NCBI GenBank assembly: GCA_022703375.1
Contig: JAKLDS010000009.1
Location: forward strand, 1-58,932
DNA from: Deltaproteobacteria bacterium
GTDB lineage: Bacteria; Desulfobacterota; Syntrophia; Syntrophales; Smithellaceae
DNA: 58,932 nucleotides
Direction of reading: 5' to 3'
This document shows, piece after piece, positions 49,561 to 58,757 of this stretch (the first letter of the stretch is position 1; each line of letters begins with the position of its first letter). The notes beneath the pieces are model-generated. The model worked only from the letters and a program-made list of their open reading frames with translations. It was not told the origin of the DNA and searched no databases. The position numbers were made by a program, and so were the translations under genes.

Positions 49561-50379
49561 ATGCTAAGAGATAAGAAAATTGCCGTCATCGGCGGCGGCA
49601 CGATGGGCAGCATAATCGCGGAAGGTTTGGTTGCACGCAAAAGCGTTACCTCAAGCGACATTATCATCACTGATATTGATCCCGCCCGTCTGGAACACAT
49701 TCGCTCCGTAATGGGATTACAGGCTGCCTCCGACAATATTTCCACTGCAAAAAATGCCGATATAATTATTATTGCCGTCAAACCACAAAACATGGCGGCC
49801 ACTCTTCAGGAAATAGCAACCGTTATTGATAAATCCAAACTCATTATTTCAATTGCCGCGGGAATTCGCAGTGAGTTTATCGAGGGGCACTTAAAGCCCA
49901 AATCGCGGGTTACCCGGGTAATGCCCAATACGCCCGCGCTAATCGGCGAGGGAGCCGCGGCTATCGCCAAAGGAAGTTTCGCCACAGCGGCGGATGTTAA
50001 AATTACCCGTCATATTTTCGATCACATCGGCATAACTGTCGAAGTTGAAGAAAAATTGATGGATGCCATAACCGGCTTGAGCGGCAGCGGTCCCGCATAT
50101 TGCTTCGTCATAATCGAAGCGCTTACCGATGCCGGTGTGCAGATGGGTTTATCGCGGAACGTCGCCGCGAAACTGGCGGCACAGACGATGCTGGGCGCGG
50201 CTAAACTTTGCCTCAAGGGGGATAAGCACCCGGCACAGTTGAAGGATATGGTCACGTCACCGGCCGGCACAACTGCAGCAGGGCTGAAAGCTTTAGAGGA
50301 TGGAAAAATCAGGGCAACGTTGTTATCAGCGGTGGAAGCGGCAACCAAGCGCTCCAAAGAACTGGCCAGCGGGAAATAA
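49561..50379 (+). CDS. Pyrroline-5-carboxylate reductase
   Basis: The 272-residue protein has the NADPH-binding start KIAVIGGGTMGSIIAEGL and the ProC signature GLSGSGPAYCFVIIEAL with DMVTSPAGTTAAGLKALE. It makes proline from pyrroline-5-carboxylate. It is divergent from the hydrolase-yggT run; proC and yggT families are often neighbours in other genomes. GGGGAGGA precedes the ATG. Confidence 0.95.
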   Translation: MLRDKKIAVIGGGTMGSIIAEGLVARKSVTSSDIIITDIDPARLEHIRSVMGLQAASDNISTAKNADIIIIAVKPQNMAATLQEIATVIDKSKLIISIAAGIRSEFIEGHLKPKSRVTRVMPNTPALIGEGAAAIAKGSFATAADVKITRHIFDHIGITVEVEEKLMDAITGLSGSGPAYCFVIIEALTDAGVQMGLSRNVAAKLAAQTMLGAAKLCLKGDKHPAQLKDMVTSPAGTTAAGLKALEDGKIRATLLSAVEAATKRSKELASGK

Positions 50380-50550
50380 GGCTGCTTTTTAAAAATAGAA
50401 AGCCGTTTTAAGCTGCAGCGGCAAAGTAAACTGAATATGATTTTGTTTGTCGCGACCGCTTGCTAAATCGTTGACAAAGCATTCATTTTCAACGCCTAGT
50501 GAGCCGTTCAAATAATTTACTGCCCAGTAATAATGAAACGCCGACAGGAT

Positions 50551-52425
50551 TTAAACAGTATCGTCATTTTTATCCGCTTCGTCCGATGAAACCGGCGGTT
50601 CTTTTATCTCCTGACGCTCTTCCGGTTCTTTATGTTCCGACGGTGTAATGAAAAAACCAAGTTGTTCCACCGGGTGGCCCGGCAAAACCGGCAGCGGAGT
50701 TGCCACGTCGGCAATTATTGCTTCTGTACTCTGCGGAACATTTCTTTCCCCGTTAATTGCTACCGGGATTTCATCCGGTAACATATTTTGCTGTTTTAAC
50801 TCTGACGTTTTTTTCCTACGACCACGGCGGCGGCGGGATTTCTTTTTACCCGGCTTTTCTGTGGCGGTGTGCTCTGCCAGTTTTGGTTCGGCGCTTTTGT
50901 CCTCTGTTTCGGCGGCGGCATCGGCTGCGGACGCTTTCGTTTCCTTTATCGCCGCAGGGCAGGGACTTTCTTTCAGAATATGCTGCATTTCCACATTATC
51001 CCACGGCATATCCGGGTTGCCTGAAATGTAAAGAGAAAGACCAAAAGCACTTTCCAGATTCAAAAGCTCGCTGCGTTTCAGGTTAAGAATGTAGCTCGCA
51101 ATTTCGTGCGGCAGCGTTATGCGCAAATCGCAGTAGATACCCTTAACCACTTCCGATTCGATTTTACGGAATGCTCCCAGCGCGGCATACTCCAGCGATG
51201 GACGCAGTCCGCTGCCCTTGCAGTAAGGGCAGGTCATATAGCTGATTTCCTGAATTGTTGATTGCTTCTTCTGCCGCGATAATTCCAGAATGCCGAATTT
51301 GGAAATGCGGGATAGTTGAATCCGCGCACGGTCCACACTCAGCGCTTTTTTGAATAACTTTTCCACTTCCGCGTTGTGTTTTTTATCCATCATGTCAATA
51401 AAATCAATAACAATCAGGCCGCCGAGGTCACGCAGGCGCAGTTGCCGCGCAATTTCCTCACAGGCGTCAATATTCGTTTTAAAAGCGGTTTCTTCAATAT
51501 TTCTTTTATTGGAACCGCGTCCGGAATTGACGTCAATCGAAATCATGGCTTCCGTCGGATTGATTATGATGTAGCCGCCGGATTTAAGATCCACCCGTTC
51601 CTGATAAATAAGACGAATCTGCTCTTCCATCTGATAGCGTTCAAAAATGGGAATTTTTTCCTTGTAGAGCTTAATCATCTTTGCGTGGCGGGGAGCCACC
51701 GCCTGCAGATAGGAACGCATCTGGCGATAGGTATCAGCATCATCCACCAGAATTTCTTCAATTTCCGGCGTCAGGTAATCGCGCAGACTGCGCACGCCGA
51801 AGTCGGTTTCCTGATGAATCAGCGCCGGTGCGCTGATGCCCTTAGCCCTTTTCTGTATTTCTTTCCAGAGACGCAGTAAATGCTGATAATCACGGATTAT
51901 TTCCTGCTTGGTGCGATTGATGCCTGCCGTGCGGACGATACATCCCATGTCATCGGGGATTTTTATCTGATCCATCAGAGTTTTAATTTTCTGACGGTCT
52001 TCTTCATTTTCAATTTTTCGCGAAATGCCGCTGCCCGGTTTATTAGGCAGCAATACGACATATCTGCCGGGCATGGAAATATAGGAAGTCAGAAGCGCGC
52101 CCTTGTTGCCGCTTACCTCCCTGACTACCTGAACGATTATTTCCTGTGAGTTTTTCAGCGCCGTCCGGCCGTTTTCCTGCTCGGTGAAGTAATCAGGGCT
52201 GACATCCCGCAGCGGTAAAAAACCGTCCTTACCGCCGCCGAAATCAACAAAGGCCGCCTGCAGACCGCGTTCTACTTTCAGTACCTTACCTTTGTAAATG
52301 TTGCCCGTAATGGGATCTTTGACCGACATCTGAATGTTGAACTCAATCAGTTTGCCTTTTTCATCAACGGTTGCCATGCGCTTCTGTTCTTTGTGAACAG
52401 CGTTAATGAGCATAACCTGTTTCAT
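50551..52425 (-). CDS. Ribonuclease G/E family
   Basis: From ATG 52425 (AAAGGACATTT before it) the product is 624 residues. An N-terminal S1 domain (about 25-110) is followed by the RNase E/G catalytic core with the magnesium-binding IVIDFIDMMDK and the zinc-link CPYCKGSG. A C-terminal extension of about 130 residues is of low complexity with acidic tracts and an Arg-Lys run, GKKKSRRRRGRRKK, as in degradosome scaffolds. It matures 16S and 5S rRNA and starts mRNA decay. An alternative start at 52449 adds eight residues. Confidence 0.93.
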   Translation of the reverse strand: MKQVMLINAVHKEQKRMATVDEKGKLIEFNIQMSVKDPITGNIYKGKVLKVERGLQAAFVDFGGGKDGFLPLRDVSPDYFTEQENGRTALKNSQEIIVQVVREVSGNKGALLTSYISMPGRYVVLLPNKPGSGISRKIENEEDRQKIKTLMDQIKIPDDMGCIVRTAGINRTKQEIIRDYQHLLRLWKEIQKRAKGISAPALIHQETDFGVRSLRDYLTPEIEEILVDDADTYRQMRSYLQAVAPRHAKMIKLYKEKIPIFERYQMEEQIRLIYQERVDLKSGGYIIINPTEAMISIDVNSGRGSNKRNIEETAFKTNIDACEEIARQLRLRDLGGLIVIDFIDMMDKKHNAEVEKLFKKALSVDRARIQLSRISKFGILELSRQKKQSTIQEISYMTCPYCKGSGLRPSLEYAALGAFRKIESEVVKGIYCDLRITLPHEIASYILNLKRSELLNLESAFGLSLYISGNPDMPWDNVEMQHILKESPCPAAIKETKASAADAAAETEDKSAEPKLAEHTATEKPGKKKSRRRRGRRKKTSELKQQNMLPDEIPVAINGERNVPQSTEAIIADVATPLPVLPGHPVEQLGFFITPSEHKEPEERQEIKEPPVSSDEADKNDDTV

Positions 52426-52522
52426 AAATGTCCTTTGGTCGGACTGCATAAATCGTTTTTATACGACAATAAAGAGCGAGGCTTGATGCCGGCTCTTCAG
52501 ATATACAGCCCAACGTTTATAT

Positions 52523-53128
52523 TTAGAGAAAGGCGCTGACATCGCCTTTTCCTATTCGAATAATTTCAATCTCGTCATCAACCAGGCTGATGACGCTGGA
52601 AGGCTCCGGATTAATGATACCGCCATCAATTATTTCATCCACGGTACGCCCGAAGCATTCCTTGATGGCGGCCGGATTGCCCAGATCCTCACCTGCGGCA
52701 TTTTTCACGCTGGTGCTGATAATCGGATGCCCCAGTTCCCGCACCAGGCTGAGGCAAATTTCATTTGCCGGTACTCTTATGCCAGTTGTTGACCGTTTGG
52801 GCAAGATTATTTTTGGTACCAGGCGCGATGCTTCCAGAACAAAGGTGTAGGGACCGGGCAGCAACCGGCGCATTGTCTTATAGGCATAATCGGTTACTTT
52901 GGCGTACTGGCTGATATGCTTTAAATCGGAACAGACGAAACTGAGCTGTTGCTTTTTATCCCGTCGTTTGATTTCGTAAATTTTCTCAATGCCTTTTTTA
53001 CTGAACAGATCACAGCCCAGTCCATAGACCGTGTCGGTCGGATAAATGATTACTCCGTCCTCCTGCAGGATTTCCACTGCTTTTTTGATGAGGCGCATTT
53101 GCGGATTCTGATTGTGAATGGACAGCAT
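52523..53128 (-). CDS. YrdC/Sua5-type threonylcarbamoyl-AMP synthase
   Basis: From ATG 53128 (AGGA 6 nt ahead) the product is 201 residues. Motifs are DGVIIYPTDTVYGLGCDLFSKKGIEKIYEIKRRDKKQ, GPYTFVLEAS and GIRVPANEICLSLVRELGHPIISTSVKNAAGE, the YrdC fold. It lacks the C-terminal Sua5 domain. It makes threonylcarbamoyl-AMP for the t6A37 modification of tRNA. A longer start at 53146 is possible. Confidence 0.88.
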   Translation of the reverse strand: MLSIHNQNPQMRLIKKAVEILQEDGVIIYPTDTVYGLGCDLFSKKGIEKIYEIKRRDKKQQLSFVCSDLKHISQYAKVTDYAYKTMRRLLPGPYTFVLEASRLVPKIILPKRSTTGIRVPANEICLSLVRELGHPIISTSVKNAAGEDLGNPAAIKECFGRTVDEIIDGGIINPEPSSVISLVDDEIEIIRIGKGDVSAFL

Positions 53129-53325
53129 TTCAATTCCTGATACCAATTAGCTTAATCGGGCCGACGTTACTGGTTGTATCGTTATCCGTTTTAAGCCGAA
53201 ACGGTATAATACCGGTATATTAGAATGACATATATCAGGAATTGAGACCTTTGGCAATCAAACCCTGGCGAATTCTTAACTTCTATCAGGAATAGCCTGC
53301 AACTGAAGCAACGGCAGGAATAACA

Positions 53326-54117
53326 TTAACCATGTAAAACGTCGGTTTTTTCATCTTCTTCCTCTTTACTGCCGCCGCCGGCGTGTTCTCTGAAGACGCC
53401 AAAGACGCTGAGAACAACGAGAGTCGCTCCCGCTACTGTCCATAGCGTAATGGCTTCTCCCAGGAAAAACCAGCCTAAAAATACGGCCAGCACCGGGTTC
53501 ACAAAGGCATACGTCATCATAACATTAATTGGCAACAGCCGCAGAGCGCTGACAAATGAACTGTAAGCAAGCACCGAACCGAAAATTATCAGATACCCCC
53601 AGGCGAGCCATGCAATTGTAGTAGGACGCGCCAATGGCTCATTAAACAAAAAGGAAAGAAAGACAAATATCAGGCTGGCCAAAAACGTCTGATATCCCGA
53701 AAGCGTAAAATCAGAAATATTCAGCTGGTTATGTTTCTGAATCACAGAGCCAATGGCCCAACACACTGATGCGCCCACAAGTGTCAAACCCGAGATAAAA
53801 TCAGAAATATTATTGACGGATAAAGCAGGGTACATTAATACAAAAATACCACACAAGCCAAGAAATAAAGACAGGATCAATAATACCGATGGCCTTTTCT
53901 TATCAAGGATGGATTCTATTAATGATGCCCAGACTGGCGTTGTACAAACAAGCAAAGCAGCCAGCCCCAATTGAACATGCTGTTCCGACCAGATCAAAAG
54001 ACCGTTGCCGCCAGTCCAGAGAAAAAATCCGGAAGCGGCAATGACGCAGAGCTCTTTGCCGGTGATGGCAATTCTTTGCTTACGCAGCCAGGCAATTGAC
54101 AGAAAATATAGCAGCAA
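53326..54117 (-). pseudogene. EamA-family transporter, 5'-truncated
   Basis: The 263-residue frame covers membrane helices 3-10 of a drug/metabolite transporter (GNGLLIWSEQHVQLGLAALLVCTTPVWASLI, then GASVCWAIGSVIQKH and a second EamA repeat), but the first repeat lacks about 35-40 residues at its beginning. The only start is TTG at 54117 and an in-frame stop lies five codons upstream, with no ribosome binding site. I infer a 5' deletion or decay; if TTG is used a shortened protein could still form. A Glu-rich basic tail ends the frame. Confidence 0.6.
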
Positions 54118-54371
54118 TGGCTTAACCTAAAATTTCCAAACTGCCGGATTGAGGAATTGCTCAAAAACAAAAGTGCGAAAGATTCTTGACACTACACGGC
54201 GGAAAGCCGCTGCCTTCGGAAACAGCAACCCGTATCGCCAGATATGTGCTGCTCCAGACAACATAAACGATTAATAAGTGAAATAATCCGGGCTTAGATA
54301 AATTCGGCATTATCTTTTAGAAATATTACCTGTGGTCAATTATGAGCAAAGAAGAGATTTGACACGTCTGA

Positions 54372-54863
54372 TTACACTTCCTTCAAGGAACTTCCGTCAC
54401 CTGTTTTTTCTTCTTTTATAGCTTTCTTTATTCTTGATAAATGATCATTCGTATCTTCCTGGATGTGTTTAATAATTGCTTTCACATCAGGATCACCGGA
54501 GATAAAATAATCATATAACTTCTTTTCAATAATTGACTGTTCAAAATCATTGCTTAAAGTCAATGCTTTCAATAACGAAATTTTATTTGCTTCAGTTTCG
54601 GCATACACCTTTTTTACATTGTCTATAAATAGCTGCACTGTGTAAGTTTTTGTCATTTTTTCATCAAAGCTTGCTTTCCCCTCTTCAGCCAGAAGATGAA
54701 GCTTTTTTGCCTGATCTGCATGCTCTCTTTCTTCCTGCACCAGCGTATCCCATAAATCTTTACGGCCGGGATATTTACCGGAAAAAAGTTCATAAAGACC
54801 AGCTAATTCCAGTTCGAGCTGTTCTAAAAGTTCTAATATCCTCTTCTGATAGTCTTTTAACAT
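54372..54863 (-). CDS. Ferritin-like (rubrerythrin-type) protein
   Basis: The 163-residue protein is a helical bundle with ELELAGLYELFSG, VQEEREHADQAKKL (an E-x-x-H iron motif near 46-52), ALTLSNDFEQSIIEKKLYDYF and a final DHLSRIKKAI. These are the ligand positions of a ferritin-like di-iron protein, though no C-terminal rubredoxin domain is present. It may scavenge peroxide or store iron. It follows the di-iron MBL protein gene by 79 nt in the same leftward unit. Confidence 0.75.
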   Translation of the reverse strand: MLKDYQKRILELLEQLELELAGLYELFSGKYPGRKDLWDTLVQEEREHADQAKKLHLLAEEGKASFDEKMTKTYTVQLFIDNVKKVYAETEANKISLLKALTLSNDFEQSIIEKKLYDYFISGDPDVKAIIKHIQEDTNDHLSRIKKAIKEEKTGDGSSLKEV

Positions 54864-54942
54864 TGGTTAACTCCTCTTTTGTTTCGCATTTTAATTCCAA
54901 AAGCAGTATCCGTTACCATAAATGCCCCGCAAAAATAGTTCG

Positions 54943-55749
54943 CTAATATATATCAATACCTACTCCCTCGAGTGATTCGAGTTTTTCGATAAGAAAATGA
55001 ATATCTCTCTTGTTGTTGATAATACTGCCGTGTTGGGGAGCAATAATATCAATATCCAGTTTTTTAATTACCTTCATGGCATATTGCAAAGCTTTTCCCG
55101 CAGGAATCATTTTCTGATGAAACGATAAAATATCCGGCAGCGGGCAATAATCTTTCCCGTTGATGCAATTATTATAGTCTTTACATTCAATGCAGGCATC
55201 ATCTAAGGCCAGAAATAAATCCCATCTTCTGGAATAGCTCCCGAAAAGATCACTGCTGAAAAGCGTTTTTGTGTTTTGATCATAAGTGACAAAACTACCG
55301 GGACTGTGTGAATACGGAGTTTCAATGAATTGCAGAGTACGGTTATTGAGTTTATAAATATTGTTAAAATCATGAATTGATTTCAGCATACCATGCTTTT
55401 CTTTTTCCAGATAATAATTGATAAAAACATTATTATCCGACTCGGAAAGTATGAGCAGGTTATCATTCTCGCATATATCAACCATATTGGGCACTGATCC
55501 GCACAGATCAGGGTCATAGTGCTGATAGATGAGGGCGGATATCTGTTTCGGATTTACCCCCGCCTGCAGAATCTTCATCATTACCACGGCAAAATCCGGC
55601 CTGCTCCCACTATCAATGACGACTACCTTATCTCCCTGCACAACAAGATAAGGGTTACAATGAAAATTTGTGGCTTCTTCATAAAAACCGACCCAATAAA
55701 TTCCGTCAGCAACGGTTATCGGCCTGTCATATTTTATCTGTTGTTTCAT
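54943..55749 (-). CDS. Di-iron MBL-fold protein (ODP/flavorubredoxin-like)
   Basis: The 268-residue protein is an MBL-fold protein of the FprA/ODP type without flavodoxin domain. Ligand-like stretches are YQHYDPDLCGS (in place of HxExDH), YSHSPGS, LFSSDLFGS and APQHGS. The relatives I know bind oxygen at a di-iron site and serve as oxygen sensors in spirochetes and Thermotoga. It begins 5 nt after the adenylate cyclase gene, so the two should be made together, which suggests it senses O2 or NO for that cyclase. A four-cysteine cluster-like segment (CIECKDYNNCINGKDYC) near residue 185 is unusual. Confidence 0.75.
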   Translation of the reverse strand: MKQQIKYDRPITVADGIYWVGFYEEATNFHCNPYLVVQGDKVVVIDSGSRPDFAVVMMKILQAGVNPKQISALIYQHYDPDLCGSVPNMVDICENDNLLILSESDNNVFINYYLEKEKHGMLKSIHDFNNIYKLNNRTLQFIETPYSHSPGSFVTYDQNTKTLFSSDLFGSYSRRWDLFLALDDACIECKDYNNCINGKDYCPLPDILSFHQKMIPAGKALQYAMKVIKKLDIDIIAPQHGSIINNKRDIHFLIEKLESLEGVGIDIY

Positions 55750-55754
55750 GGAGG

Positions 55755-56561
55755 TTATGTCTCCTTCACCGCAAAATAAGCTTTCATGCTCTCTTTGTTT
55801 TTTAAACTTATCATGCCTCTTTCCCGGTATTCAAAAAAACCGGCAGTTTGAAGATATGTGGTTTCCGATATATTGACTTTCCCTTCTTCTCCTGCTGATT
55901 CAAACCGCGAAGCGATGTTGACATTATCTCCGAATACATCGAACTGCATTCGTTCCTTCCCTACCACTCCGGCCATAACTGTACCGGTATGAATACCGAC
56001 GCGCATCTGAAGATTACTTTTATTGAGAATGTTAAAATCAGCAAGAAATCTCTGCAAGGAAAGACCGGCCCGGACAGCCTGAGCCGCATGATTTTCCAGT
56101 TTAGATGGCGCTCCAAAAACAGCCATATAGGCGTCTCCGATAGTCTTAATTTTTGTTCCGTTGTAAGAAGCAATCAGATCATCAAAAGAGATGAATATCC
56201 TGTTTAAAATATCAATGAGCATTGCGCCGGAAATATTTTCCGCAAGCTTTGTAAATCCGATAAAATCGGAAAATAAAATAGTACACTCATAAGGCCTGGG
56301 CGCAAACATTCCTTCGTATTTTATCTCATCGGCGACTTTGACAGGCAAAGTGTTTTTTAATAAGGCATCAACTCTTTTTTCCAGATCAACATAGCGCCGG
56401 ATTAATTCCTTTAAGATTCTCTTTTGAACGGCATTATCTCCTGCTGCGGCAACGGCCTCGATATAATCATGAGCCAGATCATTTAATGTTTCAAAGTCGT
56501 CTTTTTTAGTACAAAGCGTTAAGATTGATTCTGTTTTCATGGTTTTAAAAATCCTGTCCAT
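55755..56561 (-). CDS. Class III adenylate/guanylate cyclase
   Basis: The 268-residue protein has an N-terminal helical region (about 1-85) and a class III cyclase domain: ECTILFSDFIGFTKLAE with the first metal aspartate, IKTIGDAYMAVFG with the second, and FDVFGDNVNIASRFESAG with the transition-state residues. The substrate-selecting position fits ATP or GTP loosely, so product is cAMP or cGMP. There is no sensor domain of its own. It precedes the MBL di-iron gene by 5 nt. Confidence 0.85.
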   Translation of the reverse strand: MDRIFKTMKTESILTLCTKKDDFETLNDLAHDYIEAVAAAGDNAVQKRILKELIRRYVDLEKRVDALLKNTLPVKVADEIKYEGMFAPRPYECTILFSDFIGFTKLAENISGAMLIDILNRIFISFDDLIASYNGTKIKTIGDAYMAVFGAPSKLENHAAQAVRAGLSLQRFLADFNILNKSNLQMRVGIHTGTVMAGVVGKERMQFDVFGDNVNIASRFESAGEEGKVNISETTYLQTAGFFEYRERGMISLKNKESMKAYFAVKET

Positions 56562-56707
56562 TTCTTTAATCTAAGCAGATGGAACACAGAGCAACGCTGT
56601 TAACTTTTCAGCTTCCTTCTTGAAAAACAGGGGCAACAGCGTCCTGATTTTTACTTTTTTCACGCAGCGTATAAAATTTTACTATGCTGGCGTAGCCTGA
56701 CGAATAC

Positions 56708-57265
56708 CTACCGCAATGTTTTCACGACGCTTTCCAGTCTCGTTTTTATCTCATCGTCACCCAGCGCATCAGAAAAATCCTTAAGCCACTGCCGAATATA
56801 AGCAATATCAATCTTGGGTATTCTCAGCAAGATGCCTCTGACGTCTTCTATATCGCGCGGCCTTCCGGCAACGATTTTTTGAATAACTACATCTTCGGGC
56901 GCGGCAAAATTTACTTCCTGATTAAGTATTCTGACTTTTCTTGCTCTCGCTATTGCCTGCTGTTCATAGAGTGAAAGTGAAAAAACAAAATCAATCCTTA
57001 TCCCCGTTTCTTCATGCATTACCGGTAAAACCATTGTCTTGCGAACGAAGGTCTCGATATTTTCCGGCAATATTTTAAGCGCCAGATCAGCGACAAGAGA
57101 AATAATGCTTTTGAGTTTGTCAACATCAACACCGAGCGTTATATCAATGTCACGCGTTAACCGCGGCTCGCCATAAAGCAAAACAGCCTGCCCCCCGATA
57201 AGCATATAGGGAATATTGCGGCGTTCAAGCTCAGAGCTTATTGAACAGATTATCTTTTCAAACAT
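56708..57265 (-). CDS. Nucleotidyltransferase (AbiEii/MNT-like toxin candidate)
   Basis: The 185-residue protein has the nucleotidyltransferase start MLIGGQAVLLYGEPRLTRDIDI, with the G-G and D-x-D pattern of the Pol-beta fold, then RIDFVFSLSLYEQQAIARA and VVIQKIVAGRPRDIEDV. It fits the AbiEii/DUF1814 group, some of which modify tRNA as toxins. The preceding gene overlaps its start by 16 nt, making a two-gene unit. Toxin role is inferred. Confidence 0.75.
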   Translation of the reverse strand: MFEKIICSISSELERRNIPYMLIGGQAVLLYGEPRLTRDIDITLGVDVDKLKSIISLVADLALKILPENIETFVRKTMVLPVMHEETGIRIDFVFSLSLYEQQAIARARKVRILNQEVNFAAPEDVVIQKIVAGRPRDIEDVRGILLRIPKIDIAYIRQWLKDFSDALGDDEIKTRLESVVKTLR

Positions 57266-57459
57266 GAATTAAGTATTCCGGCTACTTTGATGTCAACTTC
57301 TATCCCCGCCAGCGGATCTTTAAAAGGTATTATACCCAGTGACTTGGCCTCCTGCCACATGGCGGAAAAGATACTAAATGCTTTTTCGGGAGAAATTTTG
57401 CCTTCTTTATTGGCCAATGAATCCTCAAACTCTTTTAAAATATGACTGTTTTTTATCAT
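57250..57459 (-). CDS. Small partner protein of the nucleotidyltransferase
   Basis: The 69-residue product has no known domain. It is helical with EGKISPEKAFSIFSAMWQEAKSLG. It overlaps the nucleotidyltransferase gene by 16 nt and comes first, as antitoxins do in MNT/HEPN-like and AbiE-type pairs, but I cannot identify an HEPN or winged-helix motif. Confidence 0.65.
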   Translation of the reverse strand: MIKNSHILKEFEDSLANKEGKISPEKAFSIFSAMWQEAKSLGIIPFKDPLAGIEVDIKVAGILNSCLKR

Positions 57460-58032
57460 CTGGCTACCTGCATATTTGTAACTTAAGGTAAATACCTGAT
57501 ATTAATGTACATCAATCTCTCGGATATGTCTATATTTATTCAATTTATAAATACGAAAAACAAGTCAGCTAAAAAGGCTGTTGCAAATTATTAGTGTTAT
57601 GTCCACGGAATTATCCGAAAGATGCCATACTGGAAAAAGTGATGGTTGGATGAAGCGGAGAGATTTGGAGCGCAAATTACGAATAGCCGGTTGTTATCTC
57701 AAGCGGTAAGGCAATTCTCATTCACTTTGGATCAATCCGAAAAACGGTATTATAGAAACAGTTCCAAGACACGCAGAAAATAAAAGAACCTTCGGCAAAA
57801 AGATTTTGATAAATATCTATACTTAATGACGATTGTCGTCAGTTGACGGCAATCTGCTGTGAACTCAGAATTTTAAAGCACCCATCCCTCTGCTGACTTC
57901 CACAACCGAAGAAAGAATGACCAGACACATGTTGCCCCGCACAATTGTTCATCCGTTGCACTGGATAATGCATCGGGCAAGTTTCCGAGCGCTTGTTTTT
58001 TCAAAAACTCTTGCCCCCCTCTTCTATAATCC
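57460..58032. other. Decayed spacer with a hicA remnant
   Basis: Over 300 bases without an intact gene. It holds the broken hicA-like gene 57650-57826 and otherwise AT-rich sequence. A minus-strand frame 57873-58058 overlaps the next gene and has no family or ribosome binding site. Confidence 0.5.
57650..57826 (+). pseudogene. hicA toxin remnant with an in-frame stop
   Basis: The frame from ATG 57650 translates to MKRRDLERKLRIAGCYLKR, then stop TAA at codon 20, then GNSHSLWINPKNGIIETVPRH and a final KKI helix to TAA 57826. This is the HicA layout (basic helix, catalytic His near GNSHS, then V-P-R-H). The stop replaces the R-H-G turn, so no full toxin is made. No hicB is found beside it. Confidence 0.75.
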
Positions 58033-58305
58033 TCATCCGGCCAAAAGCTTTTTTTCAATCCATAAATTTCTATAGAAAAGCACGGTATCGGTAATGACCA
58101 TCAGCAGATTTATAATATAAAAGACTATAACCCCGTCTGCATGGTAAAATATTTTATGGAGAACCCCCGCGACATAACCGACCAGAACGACATAGAGAAA
58201 AAGCAGGCTCTTCCCCTTTGTGGAACGGGATTTGTAGGATTTGTAGATGGATAGAGGCCAGGCGAGGCCGAAACAAAGCAACATCATAATTTCAAAAATA
58301 CTCAT
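58033..58305 (-). CDS. Small PQ-loop-like membrane protein
   Basis: The 90-residue protein has three membrane helices and the segment AWPLSIYKSYKSRSTKGKSLLF, like a PQ-loop or SemiSWEET half-transporter repeat. Such proteins form dimers and transport small solutes, but the substrate is unknown. It is read leftwards from the rRNA side of the region, with about 250 nt to the 5S gene. Confidence 0.65.
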   Translation of the reverse strand: MSIFEIMMLLCFGLAWPLSIYKSYKSRSTKGKSLLFLYVVLVGYVAGVLHKIFYHADGVIVFYIINLLMVITDTVLFYRNLWIEKKLLAG

Positions 58306-58513
58306 AAAAAATCCTTAATGCTGCATGGCAGCTTCTGTTATCGAGTCAACCCGAAATGAGCAGTCTTTAAAGTGTACAAGGCCAATTTAGCAGATCGAAG
58401 CCATATTTGCATTTGCCGTCTTGAAGTTAAGAATCTCGAATTTTATGGTTTATCATCCTGCCGATAGGTATTCCGGATTTGATTATCTTTTTTTCATGCT
58501 CGATTAATATAAC

Positions 58514-58544
58514 AAAGCCCCCTCTGATTTCTCAAAGGGGGCTT
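58514..58544 (-). terminator. rRNA operon terminator
   Basis: On the minus strand, AAGCCCCCT pairs with AGGGGGCTT across a 13-nt loop, followed by TGTT. It lies just downstream of the 5S gene. Confidence 0.75.
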
Positions 58545-58556
58545 CCTGTTTTAAAT

Positions 58557-58670
<114 letters not shown>

Positions 58671-58703
58671 ATATACCTTATTATCGGCAAATCTTCTTAT
58701 TTG

Positions 58704-58757
58704 CCCTTCGACAAGCTCAGGGTGACAATTACTGTCATGGTGAGCCAGTCGAACCAT
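58704..58757. repeat. Palindromic repeat in the 23S-5S spacer
   Basis: TTCGACAAGCTCA (58707-58719) and TGAGCCAGTCGAA (58741-58753) are near-perfect inverted arms (11 of 13), with an inner TGACA...TGTCA. It belongs to the widespread CTTCGACAAGCTCAGGG repeat type. The rest of the spacer has a long palindrome (about 58863-58905, GCTTTGAGC...GCTCAAAGC) that may serve RNA processing. The final bases TGGTCA fit the end of 23S rRNA (TGACC). Confidence 0.65.

Noticed and set aside
57873-58058. A 61-codon minus-strand frame
   Set aside because: It overlaps the end of the PQ-loop-like gene in another frame and has no ribosome binding site or family.
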